From Duganella sp. Root336D2 (GTDB lineage Bacteria > Pseudomonadota > Gammaproteobacteria > Burkholderiales > Burkholderiaceae_D): a stretch of DNA of 64,000 bases. Both the position numbers and the translations under genes were made by a program. The stretch spans positions 5,269-69,268 of the forward strand of contig NZ_LMDB01000037.1 in the NCBI RefSeq assembly GCF_001425005.1, written 5' to 3'. This document shows positions 55,448 through 62,459 of the stretch, in pieces. The notes beneath the pieces are model-generated. The model saw only the letters and a program-made list of their open reading frames with translations. It had not been told where the DNA came from and did no database searches. The first letter of the stretch is position 1. Every line of letters starts with the position of its first letter.

Positions 55448-57088
55448 ATGACTAAATCCATCACCTTCGTAGCGTCCACCTTGGCGGCCAGCATTGCGCT
55501 GGCGCTGTCCCCGGCTCATGCCGCAGGCGTCAAAGGCGGCAAGGCAATGCAGCCGACCGTGCAGGAAGCACCGCTGCGCGCTCACCTGGCGTTCCTGTCC
55601 AGCGACCTGCTGGAAGGCCGCGGCACCGGCCAGCGTGGCGGCGACCTGACCGTCTCCTACCTGGAAAACCAGGCACTGGCCGTGGGACTGAAACCGGTCG
55701 ACGGGGTCACCTACCGCCAACTGGTGAAGATCGCCGGCGTCAAGACCGATGCAGCAGCGTCCAACCTGCGCCTGGAAGCGAATGGCGTCGCGCTGCCGGC
55801 GAGCTTTGGCAAGGATTGGGTGTATGCGCCGGGTGATGCGCAGTCCGCGCACAGCTTCAACGCCGACCTGGTATTCGTCGGCTACGGCATCACGGCATCG
55901 GAAGAGGGCTGGGACGACTACAAGGGCCAGGACGTGAAAGGCAAGGTCATTGTGATGATGGTCAATGACCCGATGCCGACGGCCGAAGCGCCAAACCGTT
56001 TTGGGGGCAAGGCGCTGACCTATTACGGCCGCTGGACTTACAAATTTGAGGAAGCCAAGCGCAAAGGTGCGATCGGCGCGCTGCTGATCCACACTGATGC
56101 TTCGGCTTCGTATGGCTACAGCGTGGTGAAAAACAGCTGGGATGGCGTAGAACGCTTCCAGCTCGCACAAGGCACGCCGGGCACTGAGCTGCAAGGCTGG
56201 CTGACCAACGATACTGCCGTGGCGTTGTTCAAGGCGGCAGGCCAGGACCTGGACCAGTTGCGCGCAGCCGCCGAACGCAAGGACTTCCAGCCGGTGGCGT
56301 TGAAGGCCAAGCTGGTGGGCGACATGAAGGCGGAAGTGCGCAACGTCGAACAGTTCAACGTGGCTGGCGTGGTGCCGGGCACAGATCCGAAGCTGAAAGA
56401 TGAAGTGGTGATCTACTCTGCGCACTGGGACCACCTGGGCAAGCAGGGCACCGGGGGCGACACCATCTACAACGGCGCGGTCGACAATGCATCGGGCAGC
56501 GCAGCCCTGCTGGCCATGGCGCAGGAAGCAGTCAAGGCGCCGGCCAAGCGCAGCCAGATGTTCCTGTGGGTAGCTGCGGAAGAACAAGGCCTGCTCGGTA
56601 GCGCGGCCTATGCCGAAGCGCCACTGTGGCCGCTGGCTAAAACCGCAGCGAACCTGAACCTGGATTCGTTGAACTGGATCGGCACCACGCACGATATCGG
56701 CACGGCCGGCAGCGAGCGTACCGACTTGGGCAAGATGGCTGAAGCCGCGGCCAAAGGCATGAAAATGGTGATCGCGAAACAGAAGCCGGACCTGGCGGGC
56801 GGTTACTTCCGTTCCGACCACTTCAGCTTTGCCAAGGCAGGTGTGCCGGCGTTTTCGATCACTTCGGGTAGCGACTACCTTGGTGACAAGGAGAAGGCCG
56901 AAAAGATGCGCGCGGCCTATCGCAAGAGCTATCACCAGGTCAGCGACGAATACGATCCTAACTGGTCGATGGCAGGCATGACGCAGATGGCGCAATTCAC
57001 CCTTAACCTGGGCCGAATCGTGGCCGATGCGCCGAAGATGCCGGAGTGGAAAGCCGGAGATGCTTTTGGCAAGGCTCGCACCAAATAG
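55448..57088 (+). CDS. secreted M28-family zinc aminopeptidase
   Basis: This 546-aa protein has a signal peptide (MTKSITFVASTLAASIALAL, cut near AHA), an inserted PA domain (about residues 130-260) and an M28 catalytic domain. Co-catalytic zinc ligands are visible: His in YSAHWDHLGKQG, bridging Asp in GAVDNASGSAALL, general-base Glu in VAAEEQGLLGSAAY, Asp in LNLDSLNW and His in YFRSDHFSFAKAGVPAFSI. It probably releases N-terminal residues from peptides in the periplasm or medium. MTKSI (55448) is preferred to an ATG at 55424 because it gives a normal signal peptide. Confidence 0.9.
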   Translation: MTKSITFVASTLAASIALALSPAHAAGVKGGKAMQPTVQEAPLRAHLAFLSSDLLEGRGTGQRGGDLTVSYLENQALAVGLKPVDGVTYRQLVKIAGVKTDAAASNLRLEANGVALPASFGKDWVYAPGDAQSAHSFNADLVFVGYGITASEEGWDDYKGQDVKGKVIVMMVNDPMPTAEAPNRFGGKALTYYGRWTYKFEEAKRKGAIGALLIHTDASASYGYSVVKNSWDGVERFQLAQGTPGTELQGWLTNDTAVALFKAAGQDLDQLRAAAERKDFQPVALKAKLVGDMKAEVRNVEQFNVAGVVPGTDPKLKDEVVIYSAHWDHLGKQGTGGDTIYNGAVDNASGSAALLAMAQEAVKAPAKRSQMFLWVAAEEQGLLGSAAYAEAPLWPLAKTAANLNLDSLNWIGTTHDIGTAGSERTDLGKMAEAAAKGMKMVIAKQKPDLAGGYFRSDHFSFAKAGVPAFSITSGSDYLGDKEKAEKMRAAYRKSYHQVSDEYDPNWSMAGMTQMAQFTLNLGRIVADAPKMPEWKAGDAFGKARTK

Positions 57089-57147
57089 GGAGTATCAACG
57101 TCAGGGAAGAGGGGGGACGCCCCTTCCCCAATTCGGAGGAGATTCAC

Positions 57148-57708
57148 ATGGGAATCCTGACCTTCAGCCTCAACGTCACTTTGGACGGCTGCGTCGACCA
57201 TCAGGAGGGAATCGCTGACGGCGAGACGCACGCCTTCTTCACGCGCCTCATGGACGAGAATGGGGTGATGCTATGGGGGCGTACTAGCTACGAGATGATG
57301 GAGGGCTACTGGCCGGCGGTCGCGCGTGGCGATGTAACGGCTCTGCCGGCTGTGCGTGAATGGGCGGCCAAGCTGGAGATCAAGCCGAAGTACGTCGTGT
57401 CTTCAACGCGAATGGACTTCCCCTGGACTAACAGCCACCACATCGGCGGCGACTTGCGCTTGGGCGTGCAAAAACTCAAGGATGCGACCCCGGCTGGCGT
57501 TCTCCTTGGCAGTGGGAAGCTCGCGACCGAATTGGACCGGCTGGATCTCATCGATGAGTACCTGTTCCTCATTCACCCCAGGATTGCCGGTCACGGTCCG
57601 ACCCTGTACCAGAGCGGGCTGTCCAGCACGCGACGGCTTGCATTGCTCTCGGCGAAACCGCTCAACAACGGTGCAGTAGCCATGCATTACCGTCGCGAGC
57701 GCGGCTAA
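57148..57708 (+). CDS. dihydrofolate reductase/RibD C-terminal-like protein
   Basis: This 186-aa protein of the RibD_C/DHFR-like fold begins MGILTFSLNVTLDGCVDHQE, where the SLDG-type motif is typical. The nucleotide-binding regions are VMLWGRTSYEMMEGYW, YVVSSTRM and PAGVLLGSGKLATELDRLDL. Stand-alone members are putative NADPH-dependent reductases of unknown substrate. CGGAGGAG before the ATG at 57148 fixes the start. It lies 60 bp after the peptidase gene and may have its own promoter. Confidence 0.8.
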   Translation: MGILTFSLNVTLDGCVDHQEGIADGETHAFFTRLMDENGVMLWGRTSYEMMEGYWPAVARGDVTALPAVREWAAKLEIKPKYVVSSTRMDFPWTNSHHIGGDLRLGVQKLKDATPAGVLLGSGKLATELDRLDLIDEYLFLIHPRIAGHGPTLYQSGLSSTRRLALLSAKPLNNGAVAMHYRRERG

Positions 57709-57938
57709 AAACCGGATTCAGCGCGAGCGAGTACTCGACAAGGCGGAAGCCGAACTTTCTGTGATGCCGCACAAATTTGCGGTCCGCCTTCTCTGCTCAG
57801 AGGTCGGTACCCGCGCTGCCACTTACAACGAAACGCGTAACAAATACTACGGCACTCTGGCGCCGGAGAAGTCGTCCGCAAAAGGAACTCGGACGGTCTG
57901 AATTAGACCGAAGTAGACGCGGCAGGTTTTTGACACTC
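57709..57938. other. intergenic region, no gene recognised
   Basis: These 230 bases separate the RibD-like gene from the convergent end of the GntR gene. One 45-codon ORF begins at 57763 but lacks a Shine-Dalgarno and has no recognisable content. I see no clear terminator or repeat. It may be decayed coding sequence. Confidence 0.5.
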
Positions 57939-58688
57939 CTACAAGTTGGCTGACAGCCGCCGCGTCGCAGCATTGCGGCGCTCTTCGTTCTTCAGGGTTT
58001 CGCGCATGGTCTGCTGCACGAAATCCAGATGCTGGTGGGCAGCGCGTGCCGCTACATCCATCCTGCGTTCCCGTACCGCGTCCCAGATCGCGCGGTGTTG
58101 CGTTTGAAGCTGCGCCCAGAGTTCCGGCCGGGCAGTCAGGTATTCCAGGTTGCTCTGCACATGGCCTTCCATTACCTTGTGCAGGCTGGAGCTCAGATGC
58201 CCGATCAGCACATTGTGCGAAGCTTCCGCAATCGCCTGGTGGAATTCCACGTCGGTCTTGATGCACTGGTCCAGGTCCTGCGCAGCAAACGCACGCTCCA
58301 GTGCTTCATGGCAGGTGCGGATGCGCTCGAAATCTTCTTTCGTCCCGCGTTCCGCCGCCAGTTGCGCTGCCTGCCCCTCCAGCATGTGGCGGAATTCCAG
58401 CATGTCGCCGTGGATATCCGGATGGTCGTTCAGCATCTGCTGCCACGGGTCGGTGAATGCCGCCTGCATCGAATCGGTCACGAAAGTGCCGCCGCCGTGG
58501 CGCGTGATCAGCAGGCCTTTGGCTACCAGCGATTGCAAGGCACCGCGCAGGGAGGGGCGCGATACGCCCAGCTCCACCGCCAGCTCACGCTCGGAAGGCA
58601 AACGGTCGCCGGGTTTGAGCGAACCTTCGAGGATCCGGGTTTCCAGCTCGGTGGCGACGACATCTGACAAGCGTTGGGCGGATTGCAT
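57939..58688 (-). CDS. GntR/FadR-family transcriptional regulator
   Basis: This 249-aa regulator has a winged HTH at residues 1-70, including ILEGSLKPGDRLPSERELAV and SRPSLRGALQSLVAKGLLI. It is followed by an all-helical FCD effector domain with metal-type residues spread over EFRHMLEGQAAQLAAERG, CIKTDVEFHQAIAEASHN and AVRERRMDVAARAAHQHLDF. The FadR/FCD group controls organic-acid and sugar-acid genes. The start MQSAQRLSD at 58688 is chosen on domain grounds; its Shine-Dalgarno is poor. It is divergent from the amber-split gene with a 6-bp inverted repeat in the gap. Confidence 0.85.
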   Translation of the reverse strand: MQSAQRLSDVVATELETRILEGSLKPGDRLPSERELAVELGVSRPSLRGALQSLVAKGLLITRHGGGTFVTDSMQAAFTDPWQQMLNDHPDIHGDMLEFRHMLEGQAAQLAAERGTKEDFERIRTCHEALERAFAAQDLDQCIKTDVEFHQAIAEASHNVLIGHLSSSLHKVMEGHVQSNLEYLTARPELWAQLQTQHRAIWDAVRERRMDVAARAAHQHLDFVQQTMRETLKNEERRNAATRRLSANL

Positions 58689-58704
58689 GGCGGCTGTTGG
58701 ATGA

Positions 58705-58730
58705 GTGGTAAGACCGCCGGATGCTACCAC
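58705..58730. promoter_or_regulatory. inverted repeat, possible GntR operator
   Basis: GTGGTA (58705-58710) and TACCAC (58725-58730) form a perfect 6-bp inverted repeat with a 14-bp spacer, in the gap between the GntR gene and the divergent gene. Autoregulation is a reasonable guess. The spacer is longer than in a classical FadR-type operator, so confidence is low. Confidence 0.3.
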
Positions 58731-58769
58731 AATTGACCTTTTGCGGCGCCGTGGTCTATATTGCAACGC

Positions 58770-59585
58770 ATGATTGGTTTCCTGATAGTGCTGGCTGCAA
58801 TGACAGCGACGCCGGACGGCATTGGCTATAGCTCCGCCCCGGCAGCGCTGGAGGCGTTGAAAGCGCGCGGCGGTGTCACGATCTCCGAGGGCGGCGGCTG
58901 GACTACCGTGGACGACAAGGTAAATGGCACCCTGTGGTCATTCACGCTGCCGGGCCATCCGGCGCATCCGGCGGCGGTGCGGCGCACAGTAGTCATGGAA
59001 AATGGCTAGCTGTCGATCAAAATGAATTCGTTGTGCGAGGCGAAAAAGGAAGCCTGCGACAGCATGCTGGAGGAATTCCGCCGCATGAATACGGCGCTGC
59101 AGCAGTCGCTGGCGCCACCCATGGCCGCTGGCCCTGCGCCATCGTGGCAGCCAAGCACTTCGCAGAAAACGCGCGTCGAGGAGTTGAGCAAGGCTTACTT
59201 TGCCGAGAAGGACGCGGCGCACTATGCCAGGGCATGGGAGCGCCTGGGCGCGGGCTTACGGCAGCAGTGGACCTTCGAGGGATGGCGCGATGCTGCAGTC
59301 GCCAGCGCTGCACGTGCAGGAGCCATGCAGCAGCGCGAACTGAAAAAAGTGACAATCTATCGTAGCTCGCAAAGCGGCACGCCGGGCACCTATGCTGCGG
59401 TGGACTTTACCGGCCGCTTTGCCAATGCCGACACCTATTGCGGCTACCTGGTCTGGAGCGAGCAGGCGGACGGCAGTTTCCTGCTGATGCGGGAAGAGGA
59501 GAACTATATCTACAACGCGACGGCTGCGCGGTTGACCGCCGGGCAGCGCGCGAACATGAAAGGCGTGTTCCGTTGCGTTGATTGA
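58770..59585 (+). pseudogene. secreted protein of unknown function, split by an in-frame amber codon
   Basis: Two reading segments lie in the same frame, separated only by TAG at 59007-59009. The first (58770-59006) has a signal-like start, MIGFLIVLAAMTATPDG, and ends PAAVRRTVVMENG. After the stop the reading continues LSIKMNSLCEAKKEACDSML to 59585, including VDFTGRFANADTYCGYLVWS. The second part resembles DUF4019-like exported proteins. Composition stays protein-like on both sides, so this looks like one gene of about 271 codons inactivated by a single nonsense change, for example CAG to TAG. Alternatives are a sequencing error, or reinitiation at ATG 59022. A TTG at 58761 is a possible earlier start. 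Confidence 0.65.
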
Positions 59586-59598
59586 TGCGCTGCCGCGC

Positions 59599-60249
59599 CT
59601 ATTTGGCGGCTTGCGCGCGCAAGGCCTCCAGCGTGCGCGGTAGGCTGCGCTTGCTCATCATCTCGACGATCCAGCCGAAGCCGTAAGGCACCGGGCCGGG
59701 ATCGGCATAGACATGGTACTCGATCAGCGTTTTGCCGCTTTCGCCTTGAATTGGCGTGAAGAGCCAGTAGCCGGAGGTGTCCGCAATGGTGTCTGCGGGT
59801 GCCACGCCGCTTGGGATCAGCTGCCAAGCCAGTTTGCATTGGGCTGCGTCAGGCTGCTGTTGCTGTTCCAGGCGCAGGCGGTATTTCTTTTGCTGTCCTA
59901 GCGGCAGGTCCAGTGTCATGTCGACCAGGACGTATCCTTCAACTTCGCCTACCGGTAGCGCGCTTTTTGTGTTCGGCATGTAGGAAGGGTAGGAAGCGTA
60001 GTCCTGCACCATCGCGCACAGGCGTGGGACGGTGGCGGGGGCCAGTGTCCAGGCGGTGAAGGCCTTGCCGGGATGGCCGGGACTGGGCGCTTCCGCCACG
60101 TGGATCGTGCCGCCGGTCAGCGAGGCCAAGTCGGGCACCGGCGGCGCAGCGGTACTCGCAGTTGCGGCGGCGGCGGCGAGAGCTGCGATCAGGGGCGACC
60201 AGCAAGCCAGGTGCGCGCGCGTTGTGGAGGGACTGAATGCGGGCTTCAT
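59599..60249 (-). CDS. exported START/SRPBCC-domain protein
   Basis: This 216-aa protein has an N-terminal hydrophobic segment (CWSPLIAALAAAAATASTAA, about residues 16-35) then a START/polyketide-cyclase-like domain. VPRLCAMVQDYASYPSYMPN is the usual lipid-pocket entry region, and GKTLIEYHVYADPGPVPYGF and MMSKRSLPRTLEALRAQA close the domain. It probably binds a hydrophobic ligand in the periplasm. Its start overlaps the preceding gene's end by 4 bp, so it belongs to the AraC-MshEN-START run on the minus strand. Confidence 0.75.
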   Translation of the reverse strand: MKPAFSPSTTRAHLACWSPLIAALAAAAATASTAAPPVPDLASLTGGTIHVAEAPSPGHPGKAFTAWTLAPATVPRLCAMVQDYASYPSYMPNTKSALPVGEVEGYVLVDMTLDLPLGQQKKYRLRLEQQQQPDAAQCKLAWQLIPSGVAPADTIADTSGYWLFTPIQGESGKTLIEYHVYADPGPVPYGFGWIVEMMSKRSLPRTLEALRAQAAK

Positions 60250-60950
60250 CGTTTGAGCGCCAGTGTGATCACGGTACCGGTCAGGTCGATGCCGCGGATG
60301 GAGATGCTGCCGAAGGATGGTGCGCCGGCTGCCGCGCCCTGCACGCGAATGTTATTAAAGTTGATTTCCCCGATGGTGGTGGGCAGGTTCAGCGACAACG
60401 AGCCGTCGGGATTGACGGTGGTCGCTGCGCGATTCGGTGCGTACACCACATTGTGCACGCTGGCGTCCGATTCCACCACGCCGAGGATAGGATTGACCAG
60501 CTTCGCCAGGTCGCCGCTCACTTCCACCCCGTTGCGCTTCAACTGGTCGCGCACCTGCCGCACCAGGTCATCGTCGAGGCCCTGCGCGGTGACCGCGTCC
60601 AGCTCGTGCTCCGCCAGCGCCGCAAGGGAACCTTCGCGCGGCAGGATCGCTGCTTGCGCGCTGATGGCTGCAGGTGCAGCCGCCAGCGTTTCGGCCGCAT
60701 AGGCCTCCAGCGGCGCGAAGATCGCCCCGATCAGCGCAGCGGCCATGCGCACACGGCGCTGCTTGAGCAGGATGTCCTGCACATGCTGGTGGGTTACCAG
60801 CTCCCATTCGGCGAAGATCTCGCCGAGGCGCTGGCCGGTCTGCCGCTGGTGTTCGATTGCGCGCTGAAGCTGCTCGTCGGTGACCAGCTTGTGCTTGACC
60901 AGCAATTGGCCAAACAGTTGCGCAGGATGCTCCGCTTTATACCATGCCAT
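60246..60950 (-). CDS. MshEN-like N-terminal domain fused to an unknown membrane/exported region
   Basis: In this 234-aa protein, residues about 8-60 (LFGQLLVKHKLVTDEQLQRA, GQRLGEIFAEWELVT, HVQDILLKQRR) resemble the MshEN domain of type II secretion/pilus ATPases, a c-di-GMP-binding module in several of them. A single hydrophobic segment follows (MAAALIGAIFAPLEAYA). The C-terminal part, rich in beta-prone repeats (NFNNIRVQGAAAGAPSFGSI), is unrecognised. There is no ATPase domain. MAWYKAEHP at 60950 is chosen as start because GGAGAGAAAC precedes it. It overlaps the AraC gene by 14 bp. Confidence 0.6.
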   Translation of the reverse strand: MAWYKAEHPAQLFGQLLVKHKLVTDEQLQRAIEHQRQTGQRLGEIFAEWELVTHQHVQDILLKQRRVRMAAALIGAIFAPLEAYAAETLAAAPAAISAQAAILPREGSLAALAEHELDAVTAQGLDDDLVRQVRDQLKRNGVEVSGDLAKLVNPILGVVESDASVHNVVYAPNRAATTVNPDGSLSLNLPTTIGEINFNNIRVQGAAAGAPSFGSISIRGIDLTGTVITLALKR

Positions 60951-61899
60951 GTTTCTCTCCATGATTGGCGAGGTCGGAAGGCGTCATGCCGAACCAGCGC
61001 TTGCATGCGCGGTAAAACGCGCTCGGTTCGGAAAAGCCCAATTGGAAGCTGAGCATCTTCAGCGACAGTTCGCCAGCTTCAAGCGATTGCCGCGCCAACG
61101 CGCGCCGCGTGTCGTCCACTACGTTGGAGAAACTGGTGCCTTCCTCGGCCAGCCGGCGCTGCAAGGTGCGCTCGCTCATGGCCAGCAGACCGGCGACGGC
61201 GTCGCGGTGCGGCGGACCTTTTGGCAGCAGCGAAGCGAGGATTTCCTGCACGCGGGCGGTGAACGCCGGCGGCTGCGCTTCCGCCAGTTGCGCCAGGATC
61301 GGCTGCGGGCCACCCGGGGGCGGCATACCGCCATGGGGCAGCGCTGCCACCATGTCGGTATCGGAAAACTCCATCACGTTGTGCGGCCGGTTGAAATGCA
61401 CCGGGCAGCCAAAGGTGTTTTCGAAGTACGCCGAATTGGCGGGTTCCGGAAAGGCGTATTCCACCTTGACCGGCACCGCGTCATCGCGGCCGGAGGCGCA
61501 GCGCAGGGTGCGCAGCAGCACGCACCACACAAAATCGTAGCGTTGGCGCGGCACTACGCGCTGCAAGCCGGGCAGCAGGATGCCCACGCGCGTGTGGCCG
61601 TGACAGCGCTCGATCGTGCTTTGCACGGTCGGCGACAGCAGCATGATATGCCCCATCACGCCCAGCCAGCCCAGGCGGTGCGGGGTGGAGACCTTCAGGC
61701 CGATCAGCGGATCGCCTGAATGTTCAACCACCAGCTCCCACAGGTGGCTGAGTTTGTCCGACAGCGCCAGCGCATCGCAAGCCAGGCCGTCGCCTTCATT
61801 CAGGCCGGCCTGCTCGAACAGCGCTTCCGCTTCAACGCCGGAATGGGAGAGGCGCGATTTCACACCGCGCACCAGGTGAAGAGCCGAAGAATAGCTCAT
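60937..61899 (-). CDS. AraC-family transcriptional regulator (Arabinose_bd-type N-domain)
   Basis: This 320-aa regulator's N-terminal part matches the Arabinose_bd/OruR-like domain (residues 1-200, with GDPLIGLKVSTPHRLGWLGV and VKVEYAFPEP), and the C-terminal HTH_18 spans about residues 225-310 (SERTLQRRLAEEGTSFSNVV, LSLKMLSFQLGFSEPSAFYR, CKRWFGMTPS). Despite the domain name this group usually senses fatty acids, amino acids or other ligands, not arabinose. Its gene run leads to START and MshEN-like proteins, with DUF2059 and FadL-type genes upstream, so a lipid-type ligand is plausible. Confidence 0.85.
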   Translation of the reverse strand: MSYSSALHLVRGVKSRLSHSGVEAEALFEQAGLNEGDGLACDALALSDKLSHLWELVVEHSGDPLIGLKVSTPHRLGWLGVMGHIMLLSPTVQSTIERCHGHTRVGILLPGLQRVVPRQRYDFVWCVLLRTLRCASGRDDAVPVKVEYAFPEPANSAYFENTFGCPVHFNRPHNVMEFSDTDMVAALPHGGMPPPGGPQPILAQLAEAQPPAFTARVQEILASLLPKGPPHRDAVAGLLAMSERTLQRRLAEEGTSFSNVVDDTRRALARQSLEAGELSLKMLSFQLGFSEPSAFYRACKRWFGMTPSDLANHGEKHGMV

Positions 61900-61914
61900 G
61901 GCCTGTGCTCCCGC

Positions 61915-62448
61915 TTAGGGCGACACCGCGCTGCGCAGGCGCATGCCGATGCGCTGCTGCAGTTCCTGCAGCTTGGGGTCCATCACGGCACGCGTATCGG
62001 CGGCAACGCCTTCGCCCAGTTTTTTCTGCAGCTCGGGCACCATGCCTTCGAATTTCTTCTTCACCGGCGATTCGAGGATGGTGATGATCTGGCGCAGTTC
62101 TTCTTCCGTAAAGCGTTCCGCAAGCATCGGGGCCAGCGTGGTTCCCACCAGCTTATGCGCGCTGGCCTGGGCCAGCGGCTTGTTCTCGTCCATGAACTGG
62201 CGGGCATCGGCCACGATCTCCTTCAGCGCGGCATCGCGCTTCTCCGGCGACACGCGTCCCTGCAGCACGGCGCGCGCCTGTTGTACCGCATCGCCTACCG
62301 GCGCCTGCAGCATCGATTCTCCGATGCTTTCCGGGTGCCATAGTTGCAGCACGCGGTTGACCAATTCCTGTTTCGCGGCCGGAACCGGCGCTGCATGCAC
62401 TGAGCCCCCGATGGCCAGGGCGGCGATCATTGTCGCGAGTTTTTTCAT
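61915..62448 (-). CDS. DUF2059-domain exported protein
   Basis: This 177-aa protein has a signal peptide (MKKLATMIAALAIGGSVHAA) and an all-helical body. The DUF2059 core lies around LVGTTLAPMLAERFTEEELR QIITILES, the usual signature. Members are periplasmic or secreted with unknown function. It lies 11 bp downstream of the FadL-type gene end and 15 bp upstream of the AraC gene, so it may be part of one long minus-strand operon. Confidence 0.78.
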   Translation of the reverse strand: MKKLATMIAALAIGGSVHAAPVPAAKQELVNRVLQLWHPESIGESMLQAPVGDAVQQARAVLQGRVSPEKRDAALKEIVADARQFMDENKPLAQASAHKLVGTTLAPMLAERFTEEELRQIITILESPVKKKFEGMVPELQKKLGEGVAADTRAVMDPKLQELQQRIGMRLRSAVSP

Positions 62449-62459
62449 CTCAAGCGCTC

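Noticed and set aside
57763..57900. 45-codon ORF between the RibD-like and GntR genes
   Set aside because: No Shine-Dalgarno, no recognisable content, and ordinary for chance in a 230-bp gap. Left as intergenic.
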